Source of the DNA: Pricia antarctica
Lineage (GTDB): Bacteria > Bacteroidota > Bacteroidia > Flavobacteriales > Flavobacteriaceae
DNA: 64,000 nucleotides
Reading direction: 5' to 3'
Assembly: GCA_011050085.1 (NCBI GenBank)
Contig: DRGL01000084.1
Coordinates: 62,001 to 126,000, forward strand
In this document: positions 1 to 9,407 of the stretch, piece by piece
Layout of the letters: every line of letters begins with the position of its first letter
Position numbering within the stretch: the stretch's first letter is position 1
Position numbers and translations under genes: made by a program
The notes under the pieces: model-generated
What the model saw: the letters and a program-made list of their open reading frames with translations, nothing else
Told to the model about the DNA's origin: nothing
Databases searched by the model: none

Positions 1-467
1 CGATTTTGTGGTGCTACACCCGTAACGACGCCTTCAAAACCGATAAAGAGGACTATCACATCGCTGCGGACTTAACGGGACAGGCCAACCACCTTGGGGT
101 AACGATACAGGCGGATATCATCAAACAGAAATTGCCCACCACAAATTATGGCTTTAAGGACCTGCAATTCGGAAAGTATGACGGTGCCATGTACGAAACA
201 CTCACCACAGACCATCCCATTGACCTGTGCCGGTTACAGGTCGCCAATTGCTATATGGGCAAAATAGGGTTGATCAATTCCGGCGGGGGTTCCAAAGGAG
301 CATCCGATATGACCGAAGCCATCACAACGGCAATCGTAAACAAACGGGCCGGAGGCTCGGGTCTTATTTTGGGAAGAAAGGCTTTTCAAAGACCCTTTAA
401 GGAAGGGGTGGAATTGATACATGCGGTTCAGGGCATTTACCTTGAAAAAAGAATCACAGTAGCTTAA
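1..467 (+). CDS. Class I fructose-bisphosphate aldolase (DhnA type), 3' part only
   Basis: The reading frame is open from the left edge, so the true start lies outside the window; about 155 C-terminal residues remain. They resemble the end of the DhnA/FbaB-type class I aldolases, with [19 protein letters not shown] and an ending like [12 protein letters not shown], the part that helps form the phosphate site. The enzyme would interconvert fructose-1,6-bisphosphate with the two triose phosphates through a lysine Schiff base. The catalytic lysine is not in the visible part. A GH13 amylase gene starts 13 bases after the stop, so the two are probably co-transcribed in a glucan/glycolysis gene run. 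The family is fairly sure; the exact substrate is inferred. Confidence 0.85.
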   Translation, partial: ILWCYTRNDAFKTDKEDYHIAADLTGQANHLGVTIQADIIKQKLPTTNYGFKDLQFGKYDGAMYETLTTDHPIDLCRLQVANCYMGKIGLINSGGGSKGASDMTEAITTAIVNKRAGGSGLILGRKAFQRPFKEGVELIHAVQGIYLEKRITVA

Positions 468-480
468 TACGGATACAAGA

Positions 481-2178
481 ATGCTAGATACAGGAATAAA
501 ATCAATCAACAAAATAGATCTTTCCCCCAAACCGGGCAAGGAGTACTGGATAAACTGTCACAGGGAATGGCGGGAGGAAATCATTTATTTTCTTATGGTC
601 GACCGGTTTCATGACAGCAATAAGCGGCATTCGAAGAATTTCGATATCCGGCATCCCGGTTTCGGGAACGAAGACCAGTTGCAAAAACCCTTTGGGGGCA
701 CCATTAAGGGCATTATAGACAACATCGATTATATCAAAAATTTGGGCTGTACGGCAATCTGGCTGAGCCCTGTTTTCGAAAACAATCCAGGATCCTACCA
801 TGGCTATGCCATACAGAACTATATGGATGTTGACAAACGTTGGGGCACCAAGAAAGAACTGGAAAAACTGGTGGACAAGGCACATGATCTGGATATACGG
901 GTGTTCTTGGATATTGTTCTGCACCATTCGGGGGATAATTGGTCGTATCCATTTGATTACGACTATTTCTATGCGGAGGGGCAACGATTTCCACTGGGAA
1001 GTTGGCGCGAGAAGGACAGGCCGCTTCCCGTCGAACTGGCAGACCCCGAAATATATAACCGAAAAGGACAGATCAGGAATTTCGATGCGTATCCCGAGAC
1101 CCAGGATGGCGATTTCTTTACCTTAAAAACATTTAGGAACGATGGCTCCCCTGCGAGTGAAGATTTACAGGAGATACTGGCCAAGATACATTGCTACTGG
1201 ATCCGCGAGACCGATGTGGACGGTTTTCGTTTGGATGCCGTCAAACATATGAAAGGTGGCGATATCAGCCGTTTTTGTTCCAACATAAGGGAATATGCCT
1301 ATTCGCTAGGAAAGAGAAACTTCTTTTTGTTCGGCGAAATTATCGGTAATGATGAGATGGGCAACCCTTATATAGGCCCGAAAATGCTGCCGGAGGATCG
1401 GAACGTATACTATGGGCTCGATTCCATTTTGGATCATCCGTTACACAGCGTTCTGACAGATGTGATAAAGGGGAATTCATCCCCGAACAGATTGATACAG
1501 CGGTATTCCGATCTGCAAAGGAATGCCCTGAGCCGGGGCGAATATGGAGAATTCTTGGTGACCTATATCGATGACCACGATCAGGTGGGGATGGACTTTA
1601 AGCACCGCTTCGGCCATAACGCTACTCCCGAGCAAATTGTTGCGGGGATGGGCTTTCTCATTTGTGCCCTTGGCGCCCCATGTATTTATTACGGAACCGA
1701 ACAAGGTTTTGAGGGCAACGGTATGGACGACCGATATATTAGGGAAGGAATGTTCAATCCCGATGATAAGAATACCAACGTATTGAACCAGGATTCATGG
1801 ATATACAAGAGAATTGCGGTCTTGGCACATCTAAGGCAGAAAGAGGCCATTTTAAAGTTCGGCAGGATGTATTTCAGGGAAACCTCAAAAAATGGATATG
1901 ATTTTCAGTTTCCCCATAGTGAAGAATGCCTCTTGGCATTTTCTAGGATCCTGCATCAGGGCGAAATCCTCGTAGTCTATAATTCTTCCCCAAAAGATAC
2001 CAAAGAAGAATATATAGCGGTCGATACCACTATCAATAAAGAGGATACGCTTATGGAATGTATCTATGGCAATAAGAAAAGTAAAATGATAGAAAAAAAC
2101 ATAGATCATCAAGATGGCCGGCTTTTCATCAAGGTAAAGCTCAAGCCCATGGAGTTTTTGATATTCAAGAATCATTAA
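481..2178 (+). CDS. Alpha-amylase family glycoside hydrolase (GH13)
   Basis: A 565-residue protein with the four GH13 regions in order: DIVLHH near residue 144, FRLDAVKH near 249 (expected nucleophile D252), LFGEIIG near 283 (expected acid/base E286) and YIDDHD near 362 (D367 as transition-state stabiliser). There is no signal peptide, so it is expected to act in the cytoplasm on glycogen-like glucans or maltodextrins. A beta-sheet tail follows the barrel, as is usual in GH13. It lies 13 bases after the aldolase gene and 16 bases before the alpha-glucan phosphorylase gene, which suggests joint mobilisation of an internal glucan store. Hydrolase versus transglycosylase activity cannot be decided from sequence. 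Confidence 0.9.
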   Translation: MLDTGIKSINKIDLSPKPGKEYWINCHREWREEIIYFLMVDRFHDSNKRHSKNFDIRHPGFGNEDQLQKPFGGTIKGIIDNIDYIKNLGCTAIWLSPVFENNPGSYHGYAIQNYMDVDKRWGTKKELEKLVDKAHDLDIRVFLDIVLHHSGDNWSYPFDYDYFYAEGQRFPLGSWREKDRPLPVELADPEIYNRKGQIRNFDAYPETQDGDFFTLKTFRNDGSPASEDLQEILAKIHCYWIRETDVDGFRLDAVKHMKGGDISRFCSNIREYAYSLGKRNFFLFGEIIGNDEMGNPYIGPKMLPEDRNVYYGLDSILDHPLHSVLTDVIKGNSSPNRLIQRYSDLQRNALSRGEYGEFLVTYIDDHDQVGMDFKHRFGHNATPEQIVAGMGFLICALGAPCIYYGTEQGFEGNGMDDRYIREGMFNPDDKNTNVLNQDSWIYKRIAVLAHLRQKEAILKFGRMYFRETSKNGYDFQFPHSEECLLAFSRILHQGEILVVYNSSPKDTKEEYIAVDTTINKEDTLMECIYGNKKSKMIEKNIDHQDGRLFIKVKLKPMEFLIFKNH

Positions 2179-2194
2179 ATAAAACAACTTAACA

Positions 2195-4744
2195 ATGACA
2201 AGCATGGAAAAACAAGAATACAATACAAATCAACTCTACGGATTGATGCACACCGACATCGAGGGAATCGATGCCCTTATAGAACTGGCCCTGAACATCC
2301 GCTGGTCATGGAACCATGCCTCGGATGAACTATGGCGACAGCTAGATCCCGAACTCTGGGAATTCACTCAAAACCCATGGGTCATTTTGCAAACGGTTTC
2401 ACGGGACCGGCTGGAAGGACATTTGGCAGATCCGGCTTTTCGGTCAACACTCGATGGTCTGCTAAAGGCAAACGAACAGGCGATTTCCGCTCCCTCCTGG
2501 TTTCAGCAAAACCACCCGAAGGCAGCGCTTACGACCATTGCCTATTTCAGTATGGAATATATGCTCAGCGAGGCACTGCCCATTTATGCCGGCGGCCTGG
2601 GCAATGTGGCGGGCGATCAGCTAAAATCGGCCAGTGATCTAGGCGTGCCCGTTATTGCCGTTGGGCTGCTGTATGCCAAAGGCTATTTCCGCCAGGAAAT
2701 AGACAAATATGGTACGCAAAATGCCCTATTTCCCTATAATGACCTGGGACAACTGCCCATTACACCCTTACGTCTACCTAGCGGCGAGTGGCTGCGCATA
2801 AAGGTATCGCTGCCCGGTCACCCGGTATGGCTCCGCGCATGGCAGGTACAGGTAGGAAGGTCGAAGCTCTATCTCTTGGATAGCAACGACGCCGCCAACT
2901 TGCCGATCCATCGTGGAATAACAGATGAGCTATATGGGGGTGGGCCAGAACTCCGTATAAAACAGGAAATTATTTTGGGTATTGGGGGCTACCGGTTGCT
3001 TAGGGCCTTGGATATCATGCCCGAAGTATGCCATATGAACGAAGGGCATGCGGCGTTTTTGGTCCTGGAACGTGCCAACGATTTTATGAAGGCGAACGGA
3101 ACTTCGTTCGAAGAGGCACTTGCCGTAACCAGAGCTGGCAACCTATTTACAACACACACAGCGGTCGCGGCCGGGTTTGATCATTTCAGTCCCTCATCAA
3201 TGGAATATCATTTGGGCGCTTATGCCAAAGAACAGCTGGACTTGGATTTTAATGATCTGATGGCCTTGGGCCGGGCAGACGCCAATAATGGATCGGAGAG
3301 TTTTAACATGGCCTATCTTGCCATTCGTGGCAGCGGGGCGGTAAACGGCGTCAGCCGTTTGCACGGAGAGGTAAGCAGAAATCTTTTTAACAATCTTTTC
3401 CCACGCTGGCCGGCAACGGACGTTCCGGTGGGCCATGTGACCAATGGCGTGCACATGCCAAGCTGGGATTCTAAATATGCCGATAAAATCTGGACGGAAT
3501 CCTGCGGAAAGGATCGTTGGAGGGGTGAACTTGATGACCATTCGGCTCATATTTCGAAGCTATCCGACGAAAAACTATGGGACTTTAGGTCCCAATCCAG
3601 AAATCGCCTCGTCAGTTTTATCAGGGAAAGATTTGAACGGCAGGCAATAGTCTCGAACCTACCATTGGATGTGGTCGAGATGGCAAAACAGGTTTTTGAC
3701 CCGAACACCTTGACCTTGGGCTTTGCCCGCCGGTTCGTGCCCTACAAAAGACCGGACCTCCTATTGCACGATCCCGAACGTTTTATCCGAATTCTTACCC
3801 ATCCAGATCATCCGGTACAGTTGGTCTTGGCCGGTAAAGCTCCGCCATTCGATGAATCGGGAAAAGGCTTGATACGAAAGTGGGTGCAGTTTGTCCAACA
3901 ACACAATCTACACAAGCACGTACTCTTTCTAAGTGATTATGACATGATGTTGGCGGAAAATTTGGTCCAGGGCGTCGACGTGTGGCTCAATACCCCGAAA
4001 CGGCCCTGGGAAGCCAGCGGGACCAGTGGCATGAAAGTTCTTGTAAACGGTGGCCTCAATCTGTCGGTACTGGACGGCTGGTGGGCCGAGGCATACACTC
4101 CAGAAGTGGGCTGGGCGTTGGGCGATGGCCAAGAACATGGCGACGATCCCTCATGGGACGCTCACGAAGCTGACGCATTATATGAAATACTGGAACTGCA
4201 GGTCGTCCCCGAATTCTACGCACGTAACAAAAAAGGAGTGTCAGAAATTTGGGTGGAACGCATGCGTAAAAGTATGGCGGCCCTAACGCCCCGTTTTTCC
4301 GCCAACCGAACGGTCCGCGAATACACGGAGCAGTATTATCTGCCCGCAGCAGTGAACTATAAAAAACGGGCAGCGAGGAAAGGGGCGACGGGAAAAACAA
4401 TCGTCTCCGCAAGGCATCAGCTCAAAAATAAATGGGACACCATACGATTTGGAAAAGTTGAAATTGAAAGTGAACGCCAGAAAAAATACTTTAAAGTACC
4501 GTTATCTTTAAATGGAATAAACCCAAAACATGTTCAGGTAGAACTGTTCGCGGAAGGTATCAACGGTGGAGCGCCCGAAAACATCAAGATGAAATTGGAT
4601 TGGATGGGGGAAGACGGGGGACATAATTTTTATGCACAGGTAAACACTTCCCGGCCGGCCGATCACTATACGGTGCGAATTGTACCCAGCTACGGAGGTA
4701 TTTCCGTACCGTTGGAGGACAACTTGATTGTATGGCAGCATTAA
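2195..4744 (+). CDS. glgP: Alpha-glucan (glycogen/maltodextrin) phosphorylase
   Basis: An 849-residue member of the alpha-glucan phosphorylase family that carries an N-terminal DUF3417-like helical segment (about residues 20-130, with NIRWSWNHASDELW). The PLP-binding segment EASGTSGMKVLVNGG places the cofactor lysine at about K614. It would release glucose-1-phosphate from alpha-1,4-glucan using phosphate. After about residue 740 there is an extra beta-rich tail. A second ATG (2204, MEKQEY) is possible as the start; neither has a strong ribosome site. It sits 16 bases after the GH13 gene, and together they form a glucan-breakdown pair feeding the phosphoketolase further along. Confidence 0.93.
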   Translation: MTSMEKQEYNTNQLYGLMHTDIEGIDALIELALNIRWSWNHASDELWRQLDPELWEFTQNPWVILQTVSRDRLEGHLADPAFRSTLDGLLKANEQAISAPSWFQQNHPKAALTTIAYFSMEYMLSEALPIYAGGLGNVAGDQLKSASDLGVPVIAVGLLYAKGYFRQEIDKYGTQNALFPYNDLGQLPITPLRLPSGEWLRIKVSLPGHPVWLRAWQVQVGRSKLYLLDSNDAANLPIHRGITDELYGGGPELRIKQEIILGIGGYRLLRALDIMPEVCHMNEGHAAFLVLERANDFMKANGTSFEEALAVTRAGNLFTTHTAVAAGFDHFSPSSMEYHLGAYAKEQLDLDFNDLMALGRADANNGSESFNMAYLAIRGSGAVNGVSRLHGEVSRNLFNNLFPRWPATDVPVGHVTNGVHMPSWDSKYADKIWTESCGKDRWRGELDDHSAHISKLSDEKLWDFRSQSRNRLVSFIRERFERQAIVSNLPLDVVEMAKQVFDPNTLTLGFARRFVPYKRPDLLLHDPERFIRILTHPDHPVQLVLAGKAPPFDESGKGLIRKWVQFVQQHNLHKHVLFLSDYDMMLAENLVQGVDVWLNTPKRPWEASGTSGMKVLVNGGLNLSVLDGWWAEAYTPEVGWALGDGQEHGDDPSWDAHEADALYEILELQVVPEFYARNKKGVSEIWVERMRKSMAALTPRFSANRTVREYTEQYYLPAAVNYKKRAARKGATGKTIVSARHQLKNKWDTIRFGKVEIESERQKKYFKVPLSLNGINPKHVQVELFAEGINGGAPENIKMKLDWMGEDGGHNFYAQVNTSRPADHYTVRIVPSYGGISVPLEDNLIVWQH

Positions 4745-4770
4745 GAATCGAATTTTAAATAAAAAGGGAA

Positions 4771-4974
4771 ATGGAGACACTGGAATATCACGAAACCATA
4801 TTGAAAAAAGTCAGCTTCGACGAGGAGCTTTTAAGGATGGAACTGAAAAAGGCGGTCCGCAACACCACCTGTTCAGAACAACCTGCCTTACTTGAATGGT
4901 GCGGTAGGGAGCTTGGGGCAAAATACAAAGAGATGGCCTCCATTTATATGCAGGACAAGAGCTGTGCTTTATAA
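4771..4974 (+). CDS. Small conserved-looking protein, 67 aa
   Basis: A short gene preceded by a purine-rich stretch (aaaaggga) six bases before the ATG, in line with the surrounding gene run. The protein is helical and charged, with a WC motif in the middle and cysteines near residues 34, 44 and 65. I recall similar small Bacteroidota proteins starting with the pattern KVSFD followed by a conserved WC, but no function is known to me. There is no signal peptide or membrane segment. Its position between glgP and an SDR gene suggests a minor role in the same stress regulon. This is probably a real gene because of its spacing, ribosome site and composition. Confidence 0.6.
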   Translation: METLEYHETILKKVSFDEELLRMELKKAVRNTTCSEQPALLEWCGRELGAKYKEMASIYMQDKSCAL

Positions 4975-5027
4975 AATTAGAAGCGTCAAAAATAAAATGA
5001 ATGTAGTAACACTTAAATCATAAAACT

Positions 5028-5801
5028 ATGGATCGAGTAAAAAATAAAGTGGCCATTATTACGGGAGGTGCTTCCGGTCTTGGAAAATCAAGCGCTATGC
5101 TATTGGCACGTGAAGGAGCAAAAATAGTAGTAACCGATTTGGACGAGGAAAACGGAAATGAGGTAGTTCAACAGATCATGAACGACGGCGGTGAAGCTAT
5201 ATTCATAAAGCAGGATGTATCGAAAGAAGATCAATGGGAAAAGGTAATCGAAAAAACGTTCAAAACATTCGGTAAACTCCATATTCTGGCGAATGCCGCC
5301 GGTATAGGTGTAGGTGGTAATGTGGAAGAGGTCACGCTTGCGGACTGGAAAAAACTTCTAAGCATCAATCTGGACGGCAGTTTCCTAGGCACCCAATATG
5401 GTATAAAAGCGATGCGAAAGACCGGCGAGGGGGGTTCGATTATTAATTTCTCTTCCATTGAAGGACTTATTGGCGACCCCAACCTACCTGCCTATAATGC
5501 GAGTAAGGGCGGTGTAACCTTATTCACCAAATCCGCTGCACTTCATTGTGCAAAGGAAGGGTATGGCATCCGCGTCAATTCCATTCACCCTGCCTATATC
5601 TGGACACCCATGGTAGAAAACCTTCTCAAGGCACAGGGTGATGTGGCCGAAGGCAGAAAGCAATTAGACAGTCTGCACCCTGTTGGACATATGGGGGAAC
5701 CGAACGATATAGGTTATGGAGTGGTATATCTGGCTTCGGATGAATCCAAATTTATGACAGGTTCCGAACTGGTCATCGATGGTGGCTATACCGCACAATA
5801 G
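5028..5801 (+). CDS. Short-chain dehydrogenase/reductase (SDR), classical type
   Basis: A 257-residue classical SDR. The nucleotide-binding motif TGGASGLG is at residues 12-19, the NAAG motif near 89-92, and the catalytic set N114, S143, Y156 and K160 is complete (YNASK). An acidic residue pair at the end of the second strand (VTDLD) suggests NAD(H) rather than NADP(H). The substrate cannot be read from the sequence; glucose dehydrogenase-like and cyclic-alcohol dehydrogenase-like members look like this. It lies just before an acetate kinase relic and the phosphoketolase gene, so a redox role in fermentation or sugar oxidation is a reasonable inference. Confidence 0.9.
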   Translation: MDRVKNKVAIITGGASGLGKSSAMLLAREGAKIVVTDLDEENGNEVVQQIMNDGGEAIFIKQDVSKEDQWEKVIEKTFKTFGKLHILANAAGIGVGGNVEEVTLADWKKLLSINLDGSFLGTQYGIKAMRKTGEGGSIINFSSIEGLIGDPNLPAYNASKGGVTLFTKSAALHCAKEGYGIRVNSIHPAYIWTPMVENLLKAQGDVAEGRKQLDSLHPVGHMGEPNDIGYGVVYLASDESKFMTGSELVIDGGYTAQ

Positions 5802-5834
5802 AAGATAGTCCAAAGATGTAAACTAGAACAAAAA

Positions 5835-6055
5835 ATGCTTGCTGAAAATACAAATTTTATAAAAATCAATAGAGGTTCTACCGGTATCAGGTTCGCTCTG
5901 TATGGAAAGGACGAAATGAATCTCAAATATCAAAAGCAGGCAGTAAAGTAAAAGTATTGGTAATCCCTACCAACGAAGAGTTGATGATCGCAAGAAGCAC
6001 TACGGCTTTGTACAATGAATTAAAAAGAAAAGAAAAACAGCTAAAAAATAAGTAA
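5835..6055 (+). pseudogene. Acetate kinase relic: N-terminus joined to C-terminus, frameshifted
   Basis: The frame starting at 5835 gives MLAENTNFIKINRGSTGIRF and then ALYGKD, which resembles the acetate kinase start (INxGSSSIKFALY). It stops at 5951. In another frame, from about 5912 to the stop at 6055, the protein reads RNESQIS, then SKVKVLVIPTNEELMIAR, the hallmark end of acetate kinase. A full enzyme has about 390-400 residues, so roughly 330 central residues, including the catalytic ones, are gone and the two ends are out of frame. It lies three bases before the phosphoketolase start, the usual neighbour of acetate kinase, which supports the assignment. It cannot be functional. An assembly collapse is the main alternative. 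Confidence 0.78.
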
Positions 6056-6058
6056 GAC

Positions 6059-8443
6059 ATGGAAAATTCAAATAGTGAAAAAGGCAGAACACAAATAGCT
6101 CCGGAACTTTTGGATAAAATGGACGCGTACTGGCGGGCGGCGAACTACTTATCCGTAGGGCAGATATATCTATGGGACAATCCCCTGATGCGGAAACCGT
6201 TGAAACCCGAACATATCAAACCCATGCTATTGGGGCATTGGGGCACTACACCCGGCCAAAACTTTATTTATGTCCATTTAAACCGCATCATCAAAAAATA
6301 CGATCTGGACATGATCTATGTGTCCGGTCCCGGACACGGCGGACCGGCACTTGTAGGGAGCACCTATCTTGAGGGAACCTATAGCGAGATCTATCCGCAC
6401 ATCAGCCAAGACGAAGAGGGTTTGAAAAAACTGTTTACCCAATTTTCCTTTCCTGGCGGTATTCCCAGCCACGTCTCCCCCGAATGCCCCGGATCCATTC
6501 ATGAAGGGGGCGAGCTGGGCTATTCGCTCAGCCATGCTTTTGGGGCGGCCTTCGATAATCCGGATCTGATAGTATCCTGCGTAGTGGGCGATGGGGAAGC
6601 GGAGACAGGTCCATTGGCGACCGCATGGCACTCCAACAAATTTCTGAATCCGGTAACCGACGGCACCGTACTTCCTATTCTTCACCTTAATGGGTATAAG
6701 ATTGCCAACCCCACGATTCTTGCCCGGATTGGACATACAGAGCTAGAACAGCTTTTTTTAGGCTATGGATGGAAGCCCTATTTCATTGAGGGCGATGACC
6801 CTATGACCATGCACCGGAAAATGGCGGAATTGTTGGACCAAGTAACCGAGGAAATAAAAACGATCAAGGAAAACGCCGCTCAAGGTACTACTACCGAACG
6901 CCCACAGTGGCCCATGATTATTTTGAAATCCCCCAAAGGATGGACAGGTCCCAAATTTGTGGATGGTTTGCCCGTGGAAAACCATTTTCGATCACATCAG
7001 GTTCCGCTGTCCGATGTGGCAAACAATCCGGAGCACCTGAAGCAATTGGAAGATTGGTTTAATAGCTACAGGCCCGAAGAGCTTTTTGACGAACAGGGCC
7101 GTCTTTTACGGGAATTGGCCGATCTGGCCCCTGAAGGCGAGAAGCGAATGGGTGCCAACCCCCATGCCAATGGAGGCCTTTTGTTGAAAGACCTCCACAT
7201 GCCCGACTTTAGGGAGTATGGTACGGACCTATCGGTACGGGGAGAAATGGGAAACGGCGATACCCGGGTTCTGGGAGAATTTGCGAGGGATATTATCAAG
7301 CTGAACCGCTCTCAACGGAATTTCAGGATTTTTGGACCGGACGAAACACTTTCAAACCGCTTAAATTCCGTTTTCGAGGCGACGAGTAGACAATGGGAAG
7401 CGGAGACCATGGAAACCGATGAACTTCTCAAAAAAGACGGCCGTGTAGTGGAGATGTTGAGCGAGCACCAGTGCGAAGGCTGGTTGGAAGGCTATCTGTT
7501 GACCGGAAGACATGGGCTGTTCAATTGCTACGAGGCCTTTATCCATATCATCGATTCCATGTTCAACCAACACGCCAAGTGGCTAAAAGTAACCGCGGAA
7601 CTGCCTTGGCGCAGAAAAATTGCTTCCCTCAACATTCTTTTGGCCTCGCACGTGTGGCGCCAAGACCATAACGGGTTTACCCATCAGGATCCCGGGTTCC
7701 TTGATGTTGTAATGAATAAAAAAGCATCGGTGGTCCGCGTATATCTTCCGCCCGATGCCAACTGTCTTTTGTCGGTAATGGACCATTGTTTCCGCAGCAA
7801 ACATTACGTAAATGTCGTTGTGGCAGGAAAGCATCCCGCACCGCAATGGCTTCCCATGGAGGAGGCCGTCATACATTGCACCAAGGGAATAGGTATCTGG
7901 GGATGGGCCAGTAATGATAAAAATACGGAACCCGACGTCGTCATGGCCTGCGCTGGGGATGTACCTACCCTCGAGACCCTTGCGGCCGTATCCATATTAC
8001 GGGAAAAATTGCCGGACCTGAAAATACGTGTGGTAAACGTGGTCGATCTGATGAAGCTGCAACGGGAGACGGAACATCCGCATGGATTGAACGATAAAGA
8101 CTTTGATGCGCTCTTCACAAAAAACAAACCGGTCATATTCGCCTTTCACGGTTATCCCTGGCTTATCCACCGGCTTACCTACAACCGTACCAACCATGGC
8201 AATATCCACGTTAGGGGCTACAAGGAGGAAGGCACCATAACAACCGCATTTGATATGACGGTATTGAACGATATGGATCGTTTTCACTTGGTGCAGGACG
8301 TCTTGGACCGATTGCCGAACCTGGGCGACGAAGTGGCCTATCTAAAACAGGAAATGCAGGATAAGTTGATCGAACACAAGTATTACATCAGAAAAAACGG
8401 CCTTGATATGCCGGAAATCAGAAACTGGAAATGGATAAACTAA
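6059..8443 (+). CDS. xfp: Xylulose-5-phosphate/fructose-6-phosphate phosphoketolase
   Basis: A 794-residue thiamine-diphosphate enzyme of full length. Visible signatures are SGPGHGGPA (residues 89-97), the TPP/metal segment GDGEAETG (177-184) and NCYEAF, whose glutamate (E492) is the one expected to activate the cofactor. It would split xylulose-5-phosphate or fructose-6-phosphate with phosphate to acetyl phosphate plus a triose or tetrose phosphate. Acetyl phosphate is normally turned into ATP by acetate kinase, but the adjacent acetate kinase gene is a deletion relic here. The start codon is three bases after the relic's stop, so translation was probably coupled to it in the ancestor. Confidence 0.96.
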   Translation: MENSNSEKGRTQIAPELLDKMDAYWRAANYLSVGQIYLWDNPLMRKPLKPEHIKPMLLGHWGTTPGQNFIYVHLNRIIKKYDLDMIYVSGPGHGGPALVGSTYLEGTYSEIYPHISQDEEGLKKLFTQFSFPGGIPSHVSPECPGSIHEGGELGYSLSHAFGAAFDNPDLIVSCVVGDGEAETGPLATAWHSNKFLNPVTDGTVLPILHLNGYKIANPTILARIGHTELEQLFLGYGWKPYFIEGDDPMTMHRKMAELLDQVTEEIKTIKENAAQGTTTERPQWPMIILKSPKGWTGPKFVDGLPVENHFRSHQVPLSDVANNPEHLKQLEDWFNSYRPEELFDEQGRLLRELADLAPEGEKRMGANPHANGGLLLKDLHMPDFREYGTDLSVRGEMGNGDTRVLGEFARDIIKLNRSQRNFRIFGPDETLSNRLNSVFEATSRQWEAETMETDELLKKDGRVVEMLSEHQCEGWLEGYLLTGRHGLFNCYEAFIHIIDSMFNQHAKWLKVTAELPWRRKIASLNILLASHVWRQDHNGFTHQDPGFLDVVMNKKASVVRVYLPPDANCLLSVMDHCFRSKHYVNVVVAGKHPAPQWLPMEEAVIHCTKGIGIWGWASNDKNTEPDVVMACAGDVPTLETLAAVSILREKLPDLKIRVVNVVDLMKLQRETEHPHGLNDKDFDALFTKNKPVIFAFHGYPWLIHRLTYNRTNHGNIHVRGYKEEGTITTAFDMTVLNDMDRFHLVQDVLDRLPNLGDEVAYLKQEMQDKLIEHKYYIRKNGLDMPEIRNWKWIN

Positions 8444-8519
8444 TTGGGCATCGTAGACCTCGTGGCATTAGGTGCAATGAATTTTTACAATCCAAAATAA
8501 AAACAACGAATAAAACGAC

Positions 8520-8538
8520 AAGCTTCTTTAAGAAGTTT
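8520..8538. promoter_or_regulatory. 19-bp near-perfect palindrome upstream of usp
   Basis: CTTCTT and AAGAAG flank a single T, and the arms extend outward to AAGCTTCTT and AAGAAGTTT. It lies about 35 bases before the universal stress protein ATG, inside the only sizeable gap (129 bases) between xfp and usp. It could be an operator or the remains of a weak hairpin; no factor can be named. Confidence 0.3.
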
Positions 8539-8572
8539 CTAATGTAAATATAAACCTAAAAATTATAACACC

Positions 8573-9403
8573 ATGAAAAATATTCTTGTACCCACCGATT
8601 TTTCCGAAAACTGCAACAAAGCAGCCGATCTGGGCATTGAAATGGCCAAACTTTACGATGCGGAAATCCATTTCTTTCACTTGCTACGTACCCCCGTAGA
8701 CTGGGTAAAACTTGATAAACTGAAGGAAAAAAGATATCCTGAAACTTTGAAACAAGTAGGGGCCGCCAGATCCGCGTTGCGAAAATTAGAGAAAAAGGCC
8801 GAACGAGCAGGTCTCGAATGCCAGACTTTTATAAAGTACCAAGTTGAAATCCGTAATATTTTAAGACATTCCGGTCATTTCCACCATGATTTTATCATTA
8901 CGGGGAGTAGTGGCACAAAAGGTACGGCGCGGGAACTGTTTGGTAGTAATGTTGAAAAAATCGTACGAAAATCGGATGTTCCCGTAATCGTTGTCAAAGA
9001 GGACGAAGTTTCCTTCCCTTTTAAAAATATAGTATTTGTTTCTGATTTTATCGAGGATGTGAGTGGTGCTTTCGAGCAAGTAATCTCAATTGCAAAAAAA
9101 TGCAATGCACATATTCGTTTGTTACGTATCAACACCAAAACAGATACCAATAGCATCACGGCAGGTTTGGATCCGATTAAAAATTTCCTGAAGAAATTTC
9201 CCGATTTGAAAAATTATTCGATGTTCGTCAATAACGAACCGTCTGTGGAAACAGGCATAAACACGTTCCTAATACACGAACCTGCGGATTTGATTGCTAT
9301 GTCTACCCACGGTAGTACAGGGTTCTTGAGCCTGTTTTCCCAGAGTATCGCTGAAGGTGTAGCCAATCATTCGTCCCTTCCGGTAATGACGGTTAAAATC
9401 TAA
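8573..9403 (+). CDS. Tandem universal stress protein (UspA family)
   Basis: A 276-residue protein with two Usp folds. The first ends with GSSGTKGTARELFGS, fitting the ATP-binding pattern G-x2-G-x9-G-S at about residues 109-125. The second ends with STHGSTGFLSLF and a degenerate version. There is no signal peptide. Such proteins bind ATP or AMP and accumulate under starvation or low oxygen; the target here is unknown. The gene lies between phosphoketolase and an ATP-cone nuclease, in a run of genes that mostly handle adenine nucleotides or sugar phosphates, so regulation with that set is likely. Confidence 0.92.
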   Translation: MKNILVPTDFSENCNKAADLGIEMAKLYDAEIHFFHLLRTPVDWVKLDKLKEKRYPETLKQVGAARSALRKLEKKAERAGLECQTFIKYQVEIRNILRHSGHFHHDFIITGSSGTKGTARELFGSNVEKIVRKSDVPVIVVKEDEVSFPFKNIVFVSDFIEDVSGAFEQVISIAKKCNAHIRLLRINTKTDTNSITAGLDPIKNFLKKFPDLKNYSMFVNNEPSVETGINTFLIHEPADLIAMSTHGSTGFLSLFSQSIAEGVANHSSLPVMTVKI

Positions 9404-9407
9404 AAGC

